From Amyelois transitella (lineage: Eukaryota; Arthropoda; Insecta; Lepidoptera; Pyralidae): 64,000 nucleotides of DNA. Shown here piece by piece: positions 10,365-33,444 of this stretch (within the stretch, counting starts at the first letter, position 1; every line of letters starts with the position of its first letter). Under the pieces are notes generated by a model. It made no database searches, had not been told where the DNA came from, and saw nothing but the letters and a program-made list of their open reading frames with translations. The stretch lies in assembly GCF_032362555.1 (NCBI RefSeq), contig NC_083519.1, positions 6,217,501-6,281,500 of the forward strand, given 5' to 3'. A program made the position numbers and the translations under genes.

Positions 10365-13300
10365 TCAAAACACATCAAATGTATTGTGGATTTATATTTT
10401 GTTATTATACATTTTATCGCTTATAATTACATGTATTTACAGTGTGGATAAAATAGTACATACAGCAATAAACAAAACCATAGTTCAGATTTTTGTATCG
10501 TTATTTTTAAAGTAATGACAAAACTATAACTGCAAACATATCAGTCCTAAGGCTTATTGTTAACCTTTGAGACTAGCACAGTTGTACGCCCATGCTTACA
10601 ATAAATCATAAAATCAAATGAGGAAGACTTTGAAATACTATACAAGTCATTTTCATTAAAATACGCTTTGGTAGAAAAGAAATGACTCGCATTATGAATC
10701 GATTTGGTAAATCATTACATACCGATTTGCAAATAGATCATAAATAAACCGTTAAAACAATTTAACACTTATACCTAGTATTGCGTAAGAATACATAGTA
10801 CTTGAACGGATACCTTCATAATATAGTCTTTGAACCAGATTTTTAGAAAACTCATATGTGTAATGTTGTCTCATTTGCTTTCCGTGTAAAAAAGTATCCA
10901 ATATACAACTATGATCTCAATTTTTACTAGTGAAATAATATATACACATAAATGGACATCTTAAAATATACGCAATTACTTTAAAACAATTTAGCTAAGA
11001 CTAAGCATGATAAGACAACATTAATCGCATAATAATAGAATTTTAGTCTAACAATAGTTAATTAAATACTTTCATGAACATATTTTTTATTATTCATTCT
11101 CTTCACAAAAGTCCACATATAAAATCTTTTGAAAGTATTCAAATTTGATACTCATCTGACATAAATATAGTGGGGAGATAAATTAGCTATGGATCAAGTT
11201 TGTACAAGGGATATAAATCTTATCAATCTATAACGATATTCACGACACAATTAGCCAATGAGATTCATTAATTTAGTAAATTTAACGTAAAAATTGTACG
11301 AATTTCATGTTTCATGGAAATTTATAAGAATAACATAGTAGGTTTACTGGTTACACCCCTGTTTATAAGGAATACAGTGTATGACTCTTTATTTTTAAGT
11401 GTTTAACTGGGTTATGTAGCGAACTTAAAAGCAATGCACGAAATGTTCAACATACGAAAAATACAACAAAATAATAGGAATCGACAACATTTCATAGCAA
11501 TTTTTTTTTTATTTAATTTGATACTTTTACCATAGTTAAGACACCCATGTTTTATTATATTTTTGTTTGAGGTTGTTAACATATCAAATTTTATGTTTGA
11601 AATTTGGCTCATTCTTAAAAGATTGTTGTAACGTATAAAAAATATCAACGTTTAAAAAAAACAAATCGTAACACTGACAACAGGTGTTTTGTATACAAAC
11701 ATGACCAACCTATGAATTTTTATTTTGTTTTCAGTTGTTGTTATGTAGATATATCATGTCGTGAATAAAAAAAAAATTACGAAAGAGGATGTTTAAGCTT
11801 GCAAATGTTATTTTCCCTGACAGTGACACTCAGTTGATGAATTGAAGCTAGCAGCAGAAGATTACGCTAAGTAACTAACTTTTCTACATCATAGAGATGA
11901 CTTCATAGCTCTGATAATAGATTTTAACTTTCTCAAAAATAAATTGAAAAAAAAAAAATACAATTTGATATTTTTGGAAATAGAATAGTAAAATGAACGG
12001 TTATTTTTGTTTAAGATCTTGAAAATATGAAATGTTGTCAATTGTTATCACATCATTAAAATAAATTACGTATAGCGCATTGGCGTAACGATGCAATTTC
12101 ATAAATGGACACATTTAAATATTATAATTCGCACGACTCCTATAAATTTACTAAAAATACCGAGAACGTGCCTCTCTACAATTTATTTTAGTACACACAA
12201 CCTGTAAGTTAGCTTACGCAACTCGTTTCTTATACGGCTAGAATATCTTAAAATTACAAAATGTGCAAAAATCAATGCATTGGTTATAAAGATGCACCCA
12301 GCCTGATTAGTCAAAAATACAAATGCACTGATATTTACAAATCAACATTTGGAATGAATCACCTCGTTCAATTTCAGCTGCACCACATTTTTACACTAAC
12401 CATTTTGATACAGTAAATATTAAAAATACTGACGTTAGAAAAATATATGGGTCGTTAAACATTACTGAGACTATATATGTACGTTGATCAAGTGAATCTT
12501 AAAGTTGATATCAATAATAAGTGGTTTAAATTCATAAAGATGTCCAGGCATTTAGAACAATACGAATAAAATCAATGCACCGCAACATAAACTTGAGTCA
12601 ATCTATGTGTTATCAGTCACCGTACACCGTTAAATAATATGAAATATTAACTATTATACAACGAATATTACAAACTTTACTTTGACTAGACAGCGCCATA
12701 GAACCGACATACGGCCAATAGCCATATTGGGTGGAATCTTTATGAGAATTATACAATAATTCGTAAATTTTAGGCCTTTGACAATTTGTTACAAAGCTTT
12801 TAGCGAAATATCCTCAGAGAAACGAAATGTTTGTGTTTCATTATATTTAATTCACTGTGTTATGGCATCATTATCACACTGGGTTTAATTTGTACGAGGG
12901 TAAATTATTCATCATTAGAGATCTTGTGCAGAAGTTAGTTTCTATAAGGATAAACAACCCTGTAAGACTTAACTCCACACGAAATGGATGATGAATCTGG
13001 TCGGTTCACAACTTCACACTAATCGCATAGAACTGGATCGCAAAATTTAATATAGTGCTTTTAGTTTAACGGTCTTGGATCTTTCGAAAAATAAACTGTG
13101 CCACCAAATTCTTTGCAGGTAGAAAAACACTATTATGTAAATGGCTTTTTTAATATACATACATACGTTATCTTGCCAAGGAACAATAAGCGCCTATAAA
13201 TATAGTAAAATTTAATTTAATGAAAAATATAAAGGCGTTCACATAGATAGATACCAACAAATTTCGTGCGGAGTACACACTAAAAGCCCTGTAATTTGCC

Positions 13301-13836
13301 TAGTATTACGCTAACACCGGATTCTTCTACGGCTTACCAATTTTACAGATTAACTAATCTAATTAGAGTTATTTCTTAAGCGAGGGTGTGTCTTTAAACA
13401 TATTCAAATAATTTAGTTCTTACATAATGTCAAGTAATGTAAAATACAGCTTGAAACCGTCACAGCACGTCGCCTAGTTATAAAATATACATACGCAGTC
13501 CTTTGTTATTCTGCCGGAACAATTACTGGAAAAAAAATTTGAATTTAGTTAACGTTAATCTCTTCGTTAATTTTGACTAGAGTGGTCAAGGGATAAATAT
13601 TGCGAAGATATTAGAATTCCATAGAAGTAATATACCGGAATAACTTTTCTGAACGTAAATAACGTAAATAGCCTATGCTAATACGGTAAAAGACAATGAT
13701 GTTGTCAAAGTACTGTATTACTATTATTTTATATGGACAAGATTGACTGACTGACAGACAACGCACATCCCGAACTGGTATTGAGCCATGAACGTGCACT
13801 AAAAGAGGATTTGGCGGAGCCGAGGGCGTGCGCCAG
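10365..13836. other. Gene-poor AT-rich stretch between two convergent genes
   Basis: No coding exon, structural RNA or mobile element recognised over 3.4 kb. The left end holds the 3' UTR of the gene ending at 10364, and the right part presumably the 3' UTR of Csk (minus strand). Small frames here have no sequence character of proteins. Confidence 0.5.
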
Positions 13837-25003
<11,167 letters not shown>

Positions 25004-27246
25004 GTCGCGCCGCCTCCCTACCAGAACTGTTTACACCTCATCATCTGTGAACAAAGATTTAAACATAAGTAAAAGGCGAATTATATGATGTTCAAAAAAT
25101 TCACAATATGTCGACCATTCAAACATTTTAAAATTCCAACTGATATTTCGAGATACCTAAATGAACGAGTACGAGTATACCAAACCCAAAATGGGATTTT
25201 CAATTGCTTTTTAACAATTTTAATGTTTTTAAATAAACTTTTATCATTAAACTTGTGTTGTGAGCTACTGAATAGAATGGATAGAAATACAATCACAACA
25301 GAACCAGAATCCAGGAGCAAATCAATTAATTAACAAAATATCAATGAAATTTAGTTTTATTGTTAGCCAACGTTGGTAAAGTAACCTAGGACATTTAGTA
25401 TGGTAGAGATCTGTTAACTAATAATGCCACGAAGGTCGTCAGTTGTTTCAGTTTACAAATATTTCAGACTACAGATTTTGAAAGTAACAAATTTAATCAA
25501 TTCTATCGGTAATTGAGCGAAGCGTAAATAATTTTATGAGAATGCTTGAAGCATATTAATACTCAATAGGTATCACGTCATGGTCGAAATAATAAAAATT
25601 AAACAAAGTTTTTTTACTTTCTACTAAATGTTACAGATTAAGACAGTTTAAATTTAGGTATTTAAGTTTTACCAAAAATACAGGGTAGAAACTTTACTAG
25701 CAAATGACTTTTTGACAATTGAAATATTTGGCTTGGTTCGTATGGAAGTCGCAAAAAAAAAGTTGGTCCTTAACGGTTATAAAAAGTATCGAGAACATAT
25801 AAAATATGCTTTTTCCACGATGTCGAGCAGAGAATGGGTTACTACCACGAAGTAACTTCTACTGTAAATACTGTCACGCGACAGTTTCCTAACTACATAG
25901 GGTTATATGTTTATAATGGCTTCTGATTTGGACATTAGTAAAATAAAAGCTCTTTTGATATAGTTCTACTTAATATGAACAGATAGGTAGGCAATTAATG
26001 AAGTGTAATGGCTCGTCTCCCACAATGTGGGTCAGATTGGCGCCACTACTCATCGGTTTGTTGACAAGCAAGTTTACGCTGCGCCTATGAATTTCCTTAT
26101 AAGGACGAACATATGGGAGACTACTTTTAAGTAAGTACTAGTTACCTATTTGTCTGATAATTTATCAATGGCTTACATCAAATGGACCCAACAAATTGCA
26201 TTACTCCTTACAGTCTAAGTCCTAATATGTATTGTAGGTAGGTCATCATTGCACTGATAAGGTTTATTATATTATTCAAATGAAACAATAAATAAAGTTA
26301 ACAATAAACTACATGAATAGAAAGACGTGCATGGACTTAACAATAAAGAAAGATATTTATATGCACGTTTACTATGCATGTACTTACATCACTTTGCAAT
26401 GAAGAATTCGAAGAATTGATTTAATTTAATTACATGAAGAGCCATAAACGTGTATTGTACTAGCATATTGTCCAAATAAATGACTCAAGCACTTGGGTAA
26501 AGTTCTCAATTAATTTTGTACTTAAAATTGTTAAAACACGGTAAAGATAGGACTGCTTCGCTGACTCACACGTGTCTTTTAACTATGTATGTAATGGACA
26601 AGCATCGTCGACGGACCATGACGGCTATCGTGACTCCTTGTATTGCGCGTGTACCTACTGTACAGCTTATGTAATATAGACAGGATGAGGTAATCAGTCA
26701 TGCCGATATTTAAAAAAATATTCACAAGATTTGATTTCCACAATCGAAGGCCTCAAATTAAGTGAGAGAATGAGTCGCGTTAAATGAACAGCAGAGTCAA
26801 AAGGAACGATTATTTAAAACAAACAGCCCATTGATCGTGTATTATGTTGAGCTAACTTTTGAATTACTTATAATCTAACTTTAATGTGCTGTCTTAGAAT
26901 GGTAGCTGGCGGATATGAAGCTTAATGACTATTGCAGCAGACTCCTTTCCTCTAACCGTCGACTTAACTGCGATCATAATCATAAAGCATGTTGGACATG
27001 GTTACTATTGCCGTTTACCGTACGCATCTTGGCACAAACTTGTCTGATTAAAATAATGTCTTGTTCCTTAGTTAGTTAGTTATGATTTATAAAAGAACGA
27101 TATTATATTTTTACTCTAAAAAGGCCATTTCAAATTAACGCATCGCTGCCCATACTCGAAGCTACAACGTAAGTATGGTGCAGCAAATTTATTTCATTGT
27201 TTTACCGTCTCTCTCTCCAATTATTTTACTCTTATTTTAATTACAT
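25004..27246. other. Upstream of Csk start: no feature found
   Basis: AT-rich sequence with no recognisable exon or repeat. It may contain Csk 5' untranslated exons, which cannot be identified by eye. Confidence 0.4.
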
Positions 27247-28410
27247 AGGGTAAGGTTGCTTAAGTCGTACCCCCTAAGGAAATGTTACTCTAATAATTAC
27301 TACAATTGAAATTAAACACAACTTCTTACATCTGTCGAATCTTTATTTAGTTGCCTGTCCATCAACGTTTATAGACACTAACAAATATTTCATCAAAATA
27401 GTTAAATTAACAATTTTAACAAACCTGCTTTCGGTACGACTAAGGCGCCTCAGTTCCTAACTCGTACCACCTATAGCCTAAGTCGTACTTAGAAAATAGA
27501 CTTCAATGAAGTCATAATAAACTATATAGAAATAATACTGAATAACAAGAGATCACTTGAAACATGTTTTGGTTATCAAGAAGTTATAATATCGAATCTA
27601 CTTACTAACACAGATATCACAAATATATTTTTTAATGGTACTACTTTCTACACCAGCGCATAGGTCATGTATTTTTTTATTTAATGCACTGGATCATGTT
27701 TTCTTCGCGATCTTCTTTACATAGTTGGCATAACCATGATGCTTTAGCTTTTATTTTTTTGCTTTTCTTTATTTCTTTTTTAATACTTTTATTAATTCCT
27801 TTTTCAATTTTAACTTTTTTCATATCTAGTACAGGCTTCTTCTTCTTCTTTATATTTTCCTTGGCTTCTATTATAGAGCCTGGTCCATATCCTCTTGCTT
27901 CCAAGTATTGTATTTTATCTTTTTCATGCTATGTAGTATTTATAACCTGATAAAAAAATAAATTAATTGTTAAATAATTTTCTTTATACCTAAGTCGTAC
28001 CGGTACGACTAAGGAATTTAGCACAGGTACGACTTAAGCAGAGGGGACTTCTGAATTTCAAATTAAAACAACTAACAAAACCTATAAATATCTCATGTTT
28101 GAGTATGCTTAAACTATTGCTAGATACGCACTCTAAATAGACATTGTCAAAGAAATAAATTAACTATCGCTATCCTGCCATAAATAGCTTATAAATGATG
28201 ATGCCAAAAATTGTAATGCAATACGTATAAAATACTTACTTTTTAAATATCTTCGTTTCACGAAGCCGAGCAGCGTTCCACTTGTTTGAATTTGTTTGCC
28301 TAACTAAATAGTTCAGATAAATGTCATCAGATGGTGCATTTTTTGTGTATCAAGTGAGAAATTACCGGGGTACGACTTAGGCGGTGGTACGATTTAAGCA
28401 ACCTTACCCT
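27247..28410 (-). mobile_element. Pogo-like DNA transposon remnant with PHD-finger gene end
   Basis: Terminal inverted repeats of about 26 bp begin 'AGGGTAAGGTTGCTTAAGTC' at 27247; the inverted copy ends at 28410 and the repeats continue as CGTACC. The dinucleotide TA stands at both outer edges (flank acaTA...TAcat), as for pogo/Tc-mariner insertions. Further TCGTAC/GTACGA motifs recur subterminally at about 27430-27490 and 27990-28035. In the interior, the minus strand encodes the end of a protein: a Lys-rich stretch, then WLCQLCKEDREENMIQC, a frameshift, then HDLCAGV...YICDIC. This is a PHD-like Cys-rich finger of the kind found at the C-terminus of some insect pogo-type transposases. No DDE catalytic region remains, so the copy is non-autonomous. 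Confidence 0.75.
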
Positions 28411-30797
28411 ACATCTTATTCTAATTATATACTAACTCTAATTTTAAATCCCAGGGAGTTCTGACATTTCGGAAGTGTTCCCAGTTTTAAAGCATTTAAG
28501 CGTTTGAAAAAAGAAACTTTAATAAAATTACTTAAAAAGCTAGAAATACCAAGACGTAAAAATAATGTGGTGATTTTAAATGGTAAGTCAACTTTTAATC
28601 ATCGTATCATTGAAGTTATATTATTGAAGTTATCTTAAACATCAGCAAGGAAATTATTTTTATTACACAGGGAACACTATCCACTTATCCATAGATCACA
28701 AACATTTTTTAAGAATACCATTTTAATGCACATCAATTAGTTCTATTTTCCAAAATATTCGCATTTTTGATGATTGTTTTTCTTATATGTATTATTATAA
28801 ATTTACGCATCCTATACTTATATGAATGTCAAAAATTGGCATATGTCAGAATTCCGTAGAATTAAAAATGAGACTAAAGTAAAACAGGACCAGGCGACAA
28901 AATATTGCACGAGTGATGCAACCGTGATAAACTGTTTTTCCACGGTCCGTGACTATTCGCATCGTCGCTCATCGGCTAGTACACATTCGTGTCCGATGTT
29001 CTCTGAATAGCACTGTGTTATTATCACGCAATTTAAACGTAACAATTCATGGTCAAATGAATCTGAACAGTGCAATAATACGACACTATTAGTGACATAA
29101 GACATGTCACAAATAGTATGCAACATTTTATTAAACTTCATAGTAACGGTGCGTCGTTACATAGAACTTAATAAGTACTACATAATAAGGCATCATAGTA
29201 AACGACACTTTAAAAACTTTTCAATTATTTTTAATTAAAACGTTTTAACTCCATTGTCTTAATTTCATATTTCACTGCAATATGTACAAAAACATGTGTA
29301 TATTTGTATAAAAATCAAATATCCAATGACCTGACAACCGGGAATTATGATGACATAAACTATGTGACGATTGTTGTGCAAAGTCGATCTAATCAATAAT
29401 CGGTTTTATGTGTTTTTAATGTTTCAAAATCTGTTCATAGTTCTGTATGACAAATAATAAAATTATGCAATTTATTACATTCTACAAATCATGAACAGTG
29501 TAGCGATATGACAATACATTTGTAAGCATTAAATTAACCCATGTAACGCTGCCAATAAAATAAATCAATCATTGACAAAGATAGATATCTCATAGCATTG
29601 TCACAATGAAGTCAAATTCAGGATCCTTACTCTTTAAAGTCATGTTCTGAGTCCATTTTTAAATGGAAGCTAGTGGTCCGCAAAACATGTATGCCATAAA
29701 AGTAAAAAAATTGGTAGAACTTACCCCGAATAAGTAATAATATTAACCTTGTAATGAACTGTACGAGATGACCAACTAAATGACACATAAACCAGCAGGA
29801 AAATAACGCTCAATAATGACAACACCACACAAGACTTTACAGGCTTCAGTTCTAAATATATAAATCATGTATATTTAATTCTGAAAATTTTATTGTAATT
29901 TGCAACAAAATATTTTGGATGTATCGTCAATAATTGAAAAGAATTTCTTAATTGCATAATTAAAGCATACAAATAGCTTTTGTTTTGCTTTACCCAAACC
30001 CAAATATCTATTCAAATGCTGTGTTCCAAATGATCAATATTAATATTAAAGAACAATTGAAAATGATGATTACTGCCTAGGTACTCTTTAATGGGAATCC
30101 CATGGAAGTGGGGTCGATTTTCAAATCGGTTATCAAGATTGTCACTGGAGGGTTAATTACGTAGCCGGCTTCCGTTGACAAGCAGGTATCCCACGACTGC
30201 CTAATTAAACGCTAGCAAACCTGCATTCTAATCAGGTTTATAATAAGAACGGTCTATATATAAGTGCCTTAGCATTATCATATAGTACAGTGGATTACAA
30301 AACGTTTCAATTATGTTGTTGCTTACGAGTATTAGTATAATTGGCTACGATGACTTTACACGGATATGCCATTGGTAGATTATAATAAGTAAACTGGTAG
30401 GGATAACAAATTCGTCAATAATTCAGTCATCATTTGTAGAGTAAACAAAAACCGTGATCGTGACCGAAGGATTCAATGTCGTATAGAGGCTATTCGAGAT
30501 GGATTTGTCGAACCTTGTTTGACATTAGCTCATCGAATTGGAATTTGCTATAGAGCTCTGTATGGCATCTGACAAAGAACACAATGACTAATTAGTGCCG
30601 CGTTAAAAATAATTCTTTAAACACTGCCTGCTAAATTAAAATGTTGTATTAATTTGAAGGAAAATGTTCCTCCAAAATTAATGACACAAATTATGTAAAT
30701 TGCTCGTGAATCATACGTAAGGTACATATGAAGTATTATATACATTGGCCAGACCATATTTGGTATCGATCAATTCAAATAGTCTTCTTTAATTGTC
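28411..30797. other. Gene-poor AT-rich stretch
   Basis: No coding exon, repeat or RNA gene recognised. Confidence 0.4.
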
Positions 30798-31043
30798 GCC
30801 ATGTCAATCACGTCTTTAATCCATTGCGGGGTAGACAGAGCAAACAATCTTGAAAAGACTGAAAAGCCACGTTCAGCTATATGGCCTTATAATGGAACTG
30901 AGATTCAAATATTGACAGGTTGCTAGCCCATCACCTACAAGATTAATCCCAAATTTATAAGCCTATACCTACGTCGCTTTTTTCCAACTTTCATGGGAAA
31001 TATATGTAGTGGTTCTATTCTCAAGTGCTGGAAACCACACGGC
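30798..31043 (-). repeat. Short TATG-tailed retroelement, full-span copy
   Basis: Runs from 'caatcacgtctttaatccat' to 'gctggaaaccacacggcacc' with all internal landmarks present but diverged. Confidence 0.85.
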
Positions 31044-33187
31044 ACCTCTTTTAATTAGTTTATAATAGTTAAAGATAAAGTAACTACCAGTAAAAGTAAG
31101 AAATGTATTAAGACATGAGTGGCGAATAAAACATTTTGCATATTAGCACTGTATATAAACGAATGATCGGAGTATTAGGATCTGTAAAGTACAAAAAAAA
31201 TATTCAGCTACTTAACTGATGAAAACGTATAATTAAAACATCAAAGCACATTCGTTGCCGCCAAAGCGGAAACACGAGCAACAAAATAATGTATTCGACG
31301 TTTCTGAGTAAGGTATGGAGTAGCAAGGCAAGGCGAGCGAGGCCAAGATTTGTTGCAGCGAAATCATAAACACAATACGAGCAACGAGATTGGCCGTCGG
31401 AGGATGCAGGCGCGTGCCGGGTTGAACGACCACAGCGACTCGACGCGTTTCACTTTCATCGCATCCAGCCACCGCACCGCGGACGCCTTGCGGCACTTGC
31501 AATCATGACACCTAATTACAATTTGCAGTCTGTATCTAAGCATACCCAGCATGTATAATATACACCCAAAAAGATCCTGACATATCCAGAATTACAGTTT
31601 ACTCTATCAGTAGAAACTTGCGAAGAGGCTTGCATTTAATCGCCTTCAACCAAAACGCTCACTGACTTTCCAAAACAAATGAAAATTATAAAATAGTTCC
31701 CACTTTGAGGGGATTTTAAGGAGAGACACAATTTGATAGTTCTTTAAGTCGGTTGAACTAAGGTAGGTACCATTAGTAAGAATAAGGCATTCAAGAACTA
31801 TTTAAACTAAAAAGAACTAATAAATTCAAGAACATTTTATTTTACTCTGTTTAGAAATCTAAACAGAGTAAAATAAAATGTTCTTGAATTTCGGAACATG
31901 ATGACATCAAAAAATATGGATGTTCAAGAGATCGATATACTATAAACATTTAAACGTAACAGTATGGCTACGATCTTACGACGATAACGTAAAGAGCCCG
32001 CGAATGCTCCATTTTCAAAGAACCGGTCGGACTGACTTTGTACAAATGTCAGATAAATACTCCAAATAATTACGATTACTATCACTAGTGTCATGAACCT
32101 CTTTACCTAGTGCATACAATATAAACAAATATTCAACTCATTGAATAATAAATTTAGGTGCCCTTGGTAATTCTTAGTAGTTAATAATTACTACTTATTG
32201 TATGATACGTATTCAATCTGTTTATTTACAAAGGACATTGGTATAAAGTAAAACGTGATGGTCGTTGACTTTAAATAAATGTAGGAAGTGAAACGCAGTA
32301 CTGAGTTCCAAGTTTACCACTGTGTTTATGTTACTGGCACCGTGTTTACATTTTATTTCAGTAAGAAACTGTAATTATAAAGATTTATAGAACATTCCTT
32401 TCTATATCTATGCATGGCAGGGAAATGTTGTACATAATTTTTTATTCTCATTGCAAGATAAGCTTCGTTGTGCAGCTTAGCAATAAATAATAGAAATGAT
32501 ACATGAGAACATTTTTCCATAAGGCCTAAATAAATTACTAACAAATTGGAGTTAAAAACTAACCTTTGTTCAATAGAAAAAAAAACGTATTTTGAGTGGA
32601 AATCTTATTTCCCGTTTAAATTGATTTTCCAAGCGGCAAACGCAGTTTACAAAGAAAATTACAGTACGGCCTTAATGCTAATAGGAATTACTTCCTTCCC
32701 CTCAAGAATGTCGGTATTAAAAAGACCAAAAGTTGTTGCCTTGCGTAGAATGATAAAATGTAAAATTTATACTTATATGTGCATACATATATATAAAACC
32801 TTCAGACCACTTTCAGCCTAAAGTGTCCAGAGACTTGAAATTGCATGCATGTAGATTCTTTGTGGTCTAGGGATGCACTAAAAGGTATTTCCAAAACTTA
32901 AAAACGGGAATTAACTGGACTTTACCTTCTTCTAGTAAGGCAAATATAAAGGCAAATTCGTGCTTTCCCCTGTCAACAGCGATGTCTATACGCCAGCCAT
33001 AAATAAACTGCTTCCGAAGGGTATTTTCATGCTTGGAAACCATTAATACTGCTTTGCCTGGGAGGGACTGAAGTTTCCATAAATCATAGAAGACGTAGTC
33101 GCTCCCTATTTTTATTGGTAGTAATTAGTTATTAGCGTTATATATTATTCAGTAAATAGATATTTCTACCTATTTCTTAAAAATAAA
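31044..33187. other. Intergenic, with a CpG-richer patch at about 31300-31510
   Basis: No exon identified. The patch around 31300-31510 is clearly richer in G, C and CpG than its surroundings ('ggcaaggcgagcgaggcc', 'ccaccgcaccgcggacgcc'). It could be a promoter or untranslated exon, perhaps for Csk on the minus strand. It also holds the palindrome at 31822. Confidence 0.35.
31822..31891. repeat. Perfect 34-bp inverted repeat with 2-nt centre
   Basis: The arm starting 'aaattcaagaacattttatt' (31822-31855) is mirrored exactly at 31858-31891. As a single strand it forms a 34-bp hairpin with almost no loop. It does not match any other repeat in the window. Confidence 0.93.
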
Positions 33188-33444
33188 CATACATACATAT
33201 AATCACGTCTATATCCCTTGCGGGGTAGACAGAGCCAACAGTCTTGTAAAGACTAACAGGCCACGTTTAGCTGTTTGGCTTTAAGATGGAATTGAGATTC
33301 AAATAGTGACAGGTTGCTAGCCCATCGCCTAAAAGAAGAATCCCAAATTTATAAGCCTACCCCTTAGTCGCCTTTTACGACATCCATGGGAAAGAGATGG
33401 AGTGGTCCTATTCTTTTTTCTATTGGTGCCGGGAACCACACGGC
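33188..33444 (-). repeat. Short TATG-tailed retroelement, full-length reference copy
   Basis: About 257 bp. Read on the minus strand, it starts with a small hairpin (GCCGTGTGGTTCCCGGCAC) and continues with 'ccatggatgtcgtaaaaggc', 'ggcgatgggctagcaacctg' and 'aagactgttggctctgtcta'. It ends 'gacgtgattatatgtatg' with a TATG tail. No ORF was found, and I see no convincing tRNA-type A/B boxes. Confidence 0.9.

Noticed and set aside
27684-27950. Plus-strand hydrophobic frame (many Phe/Leu/Ile)
   Set aside because: It is the complement of the Lys-rich stretch in the pogo-like element, not a membrane protein.
31233-31552. Minus-strand small proteins in the CpG-richer patch
   Set aside because: No conserved motif, and no splice partner could be placed in phase with Csk.
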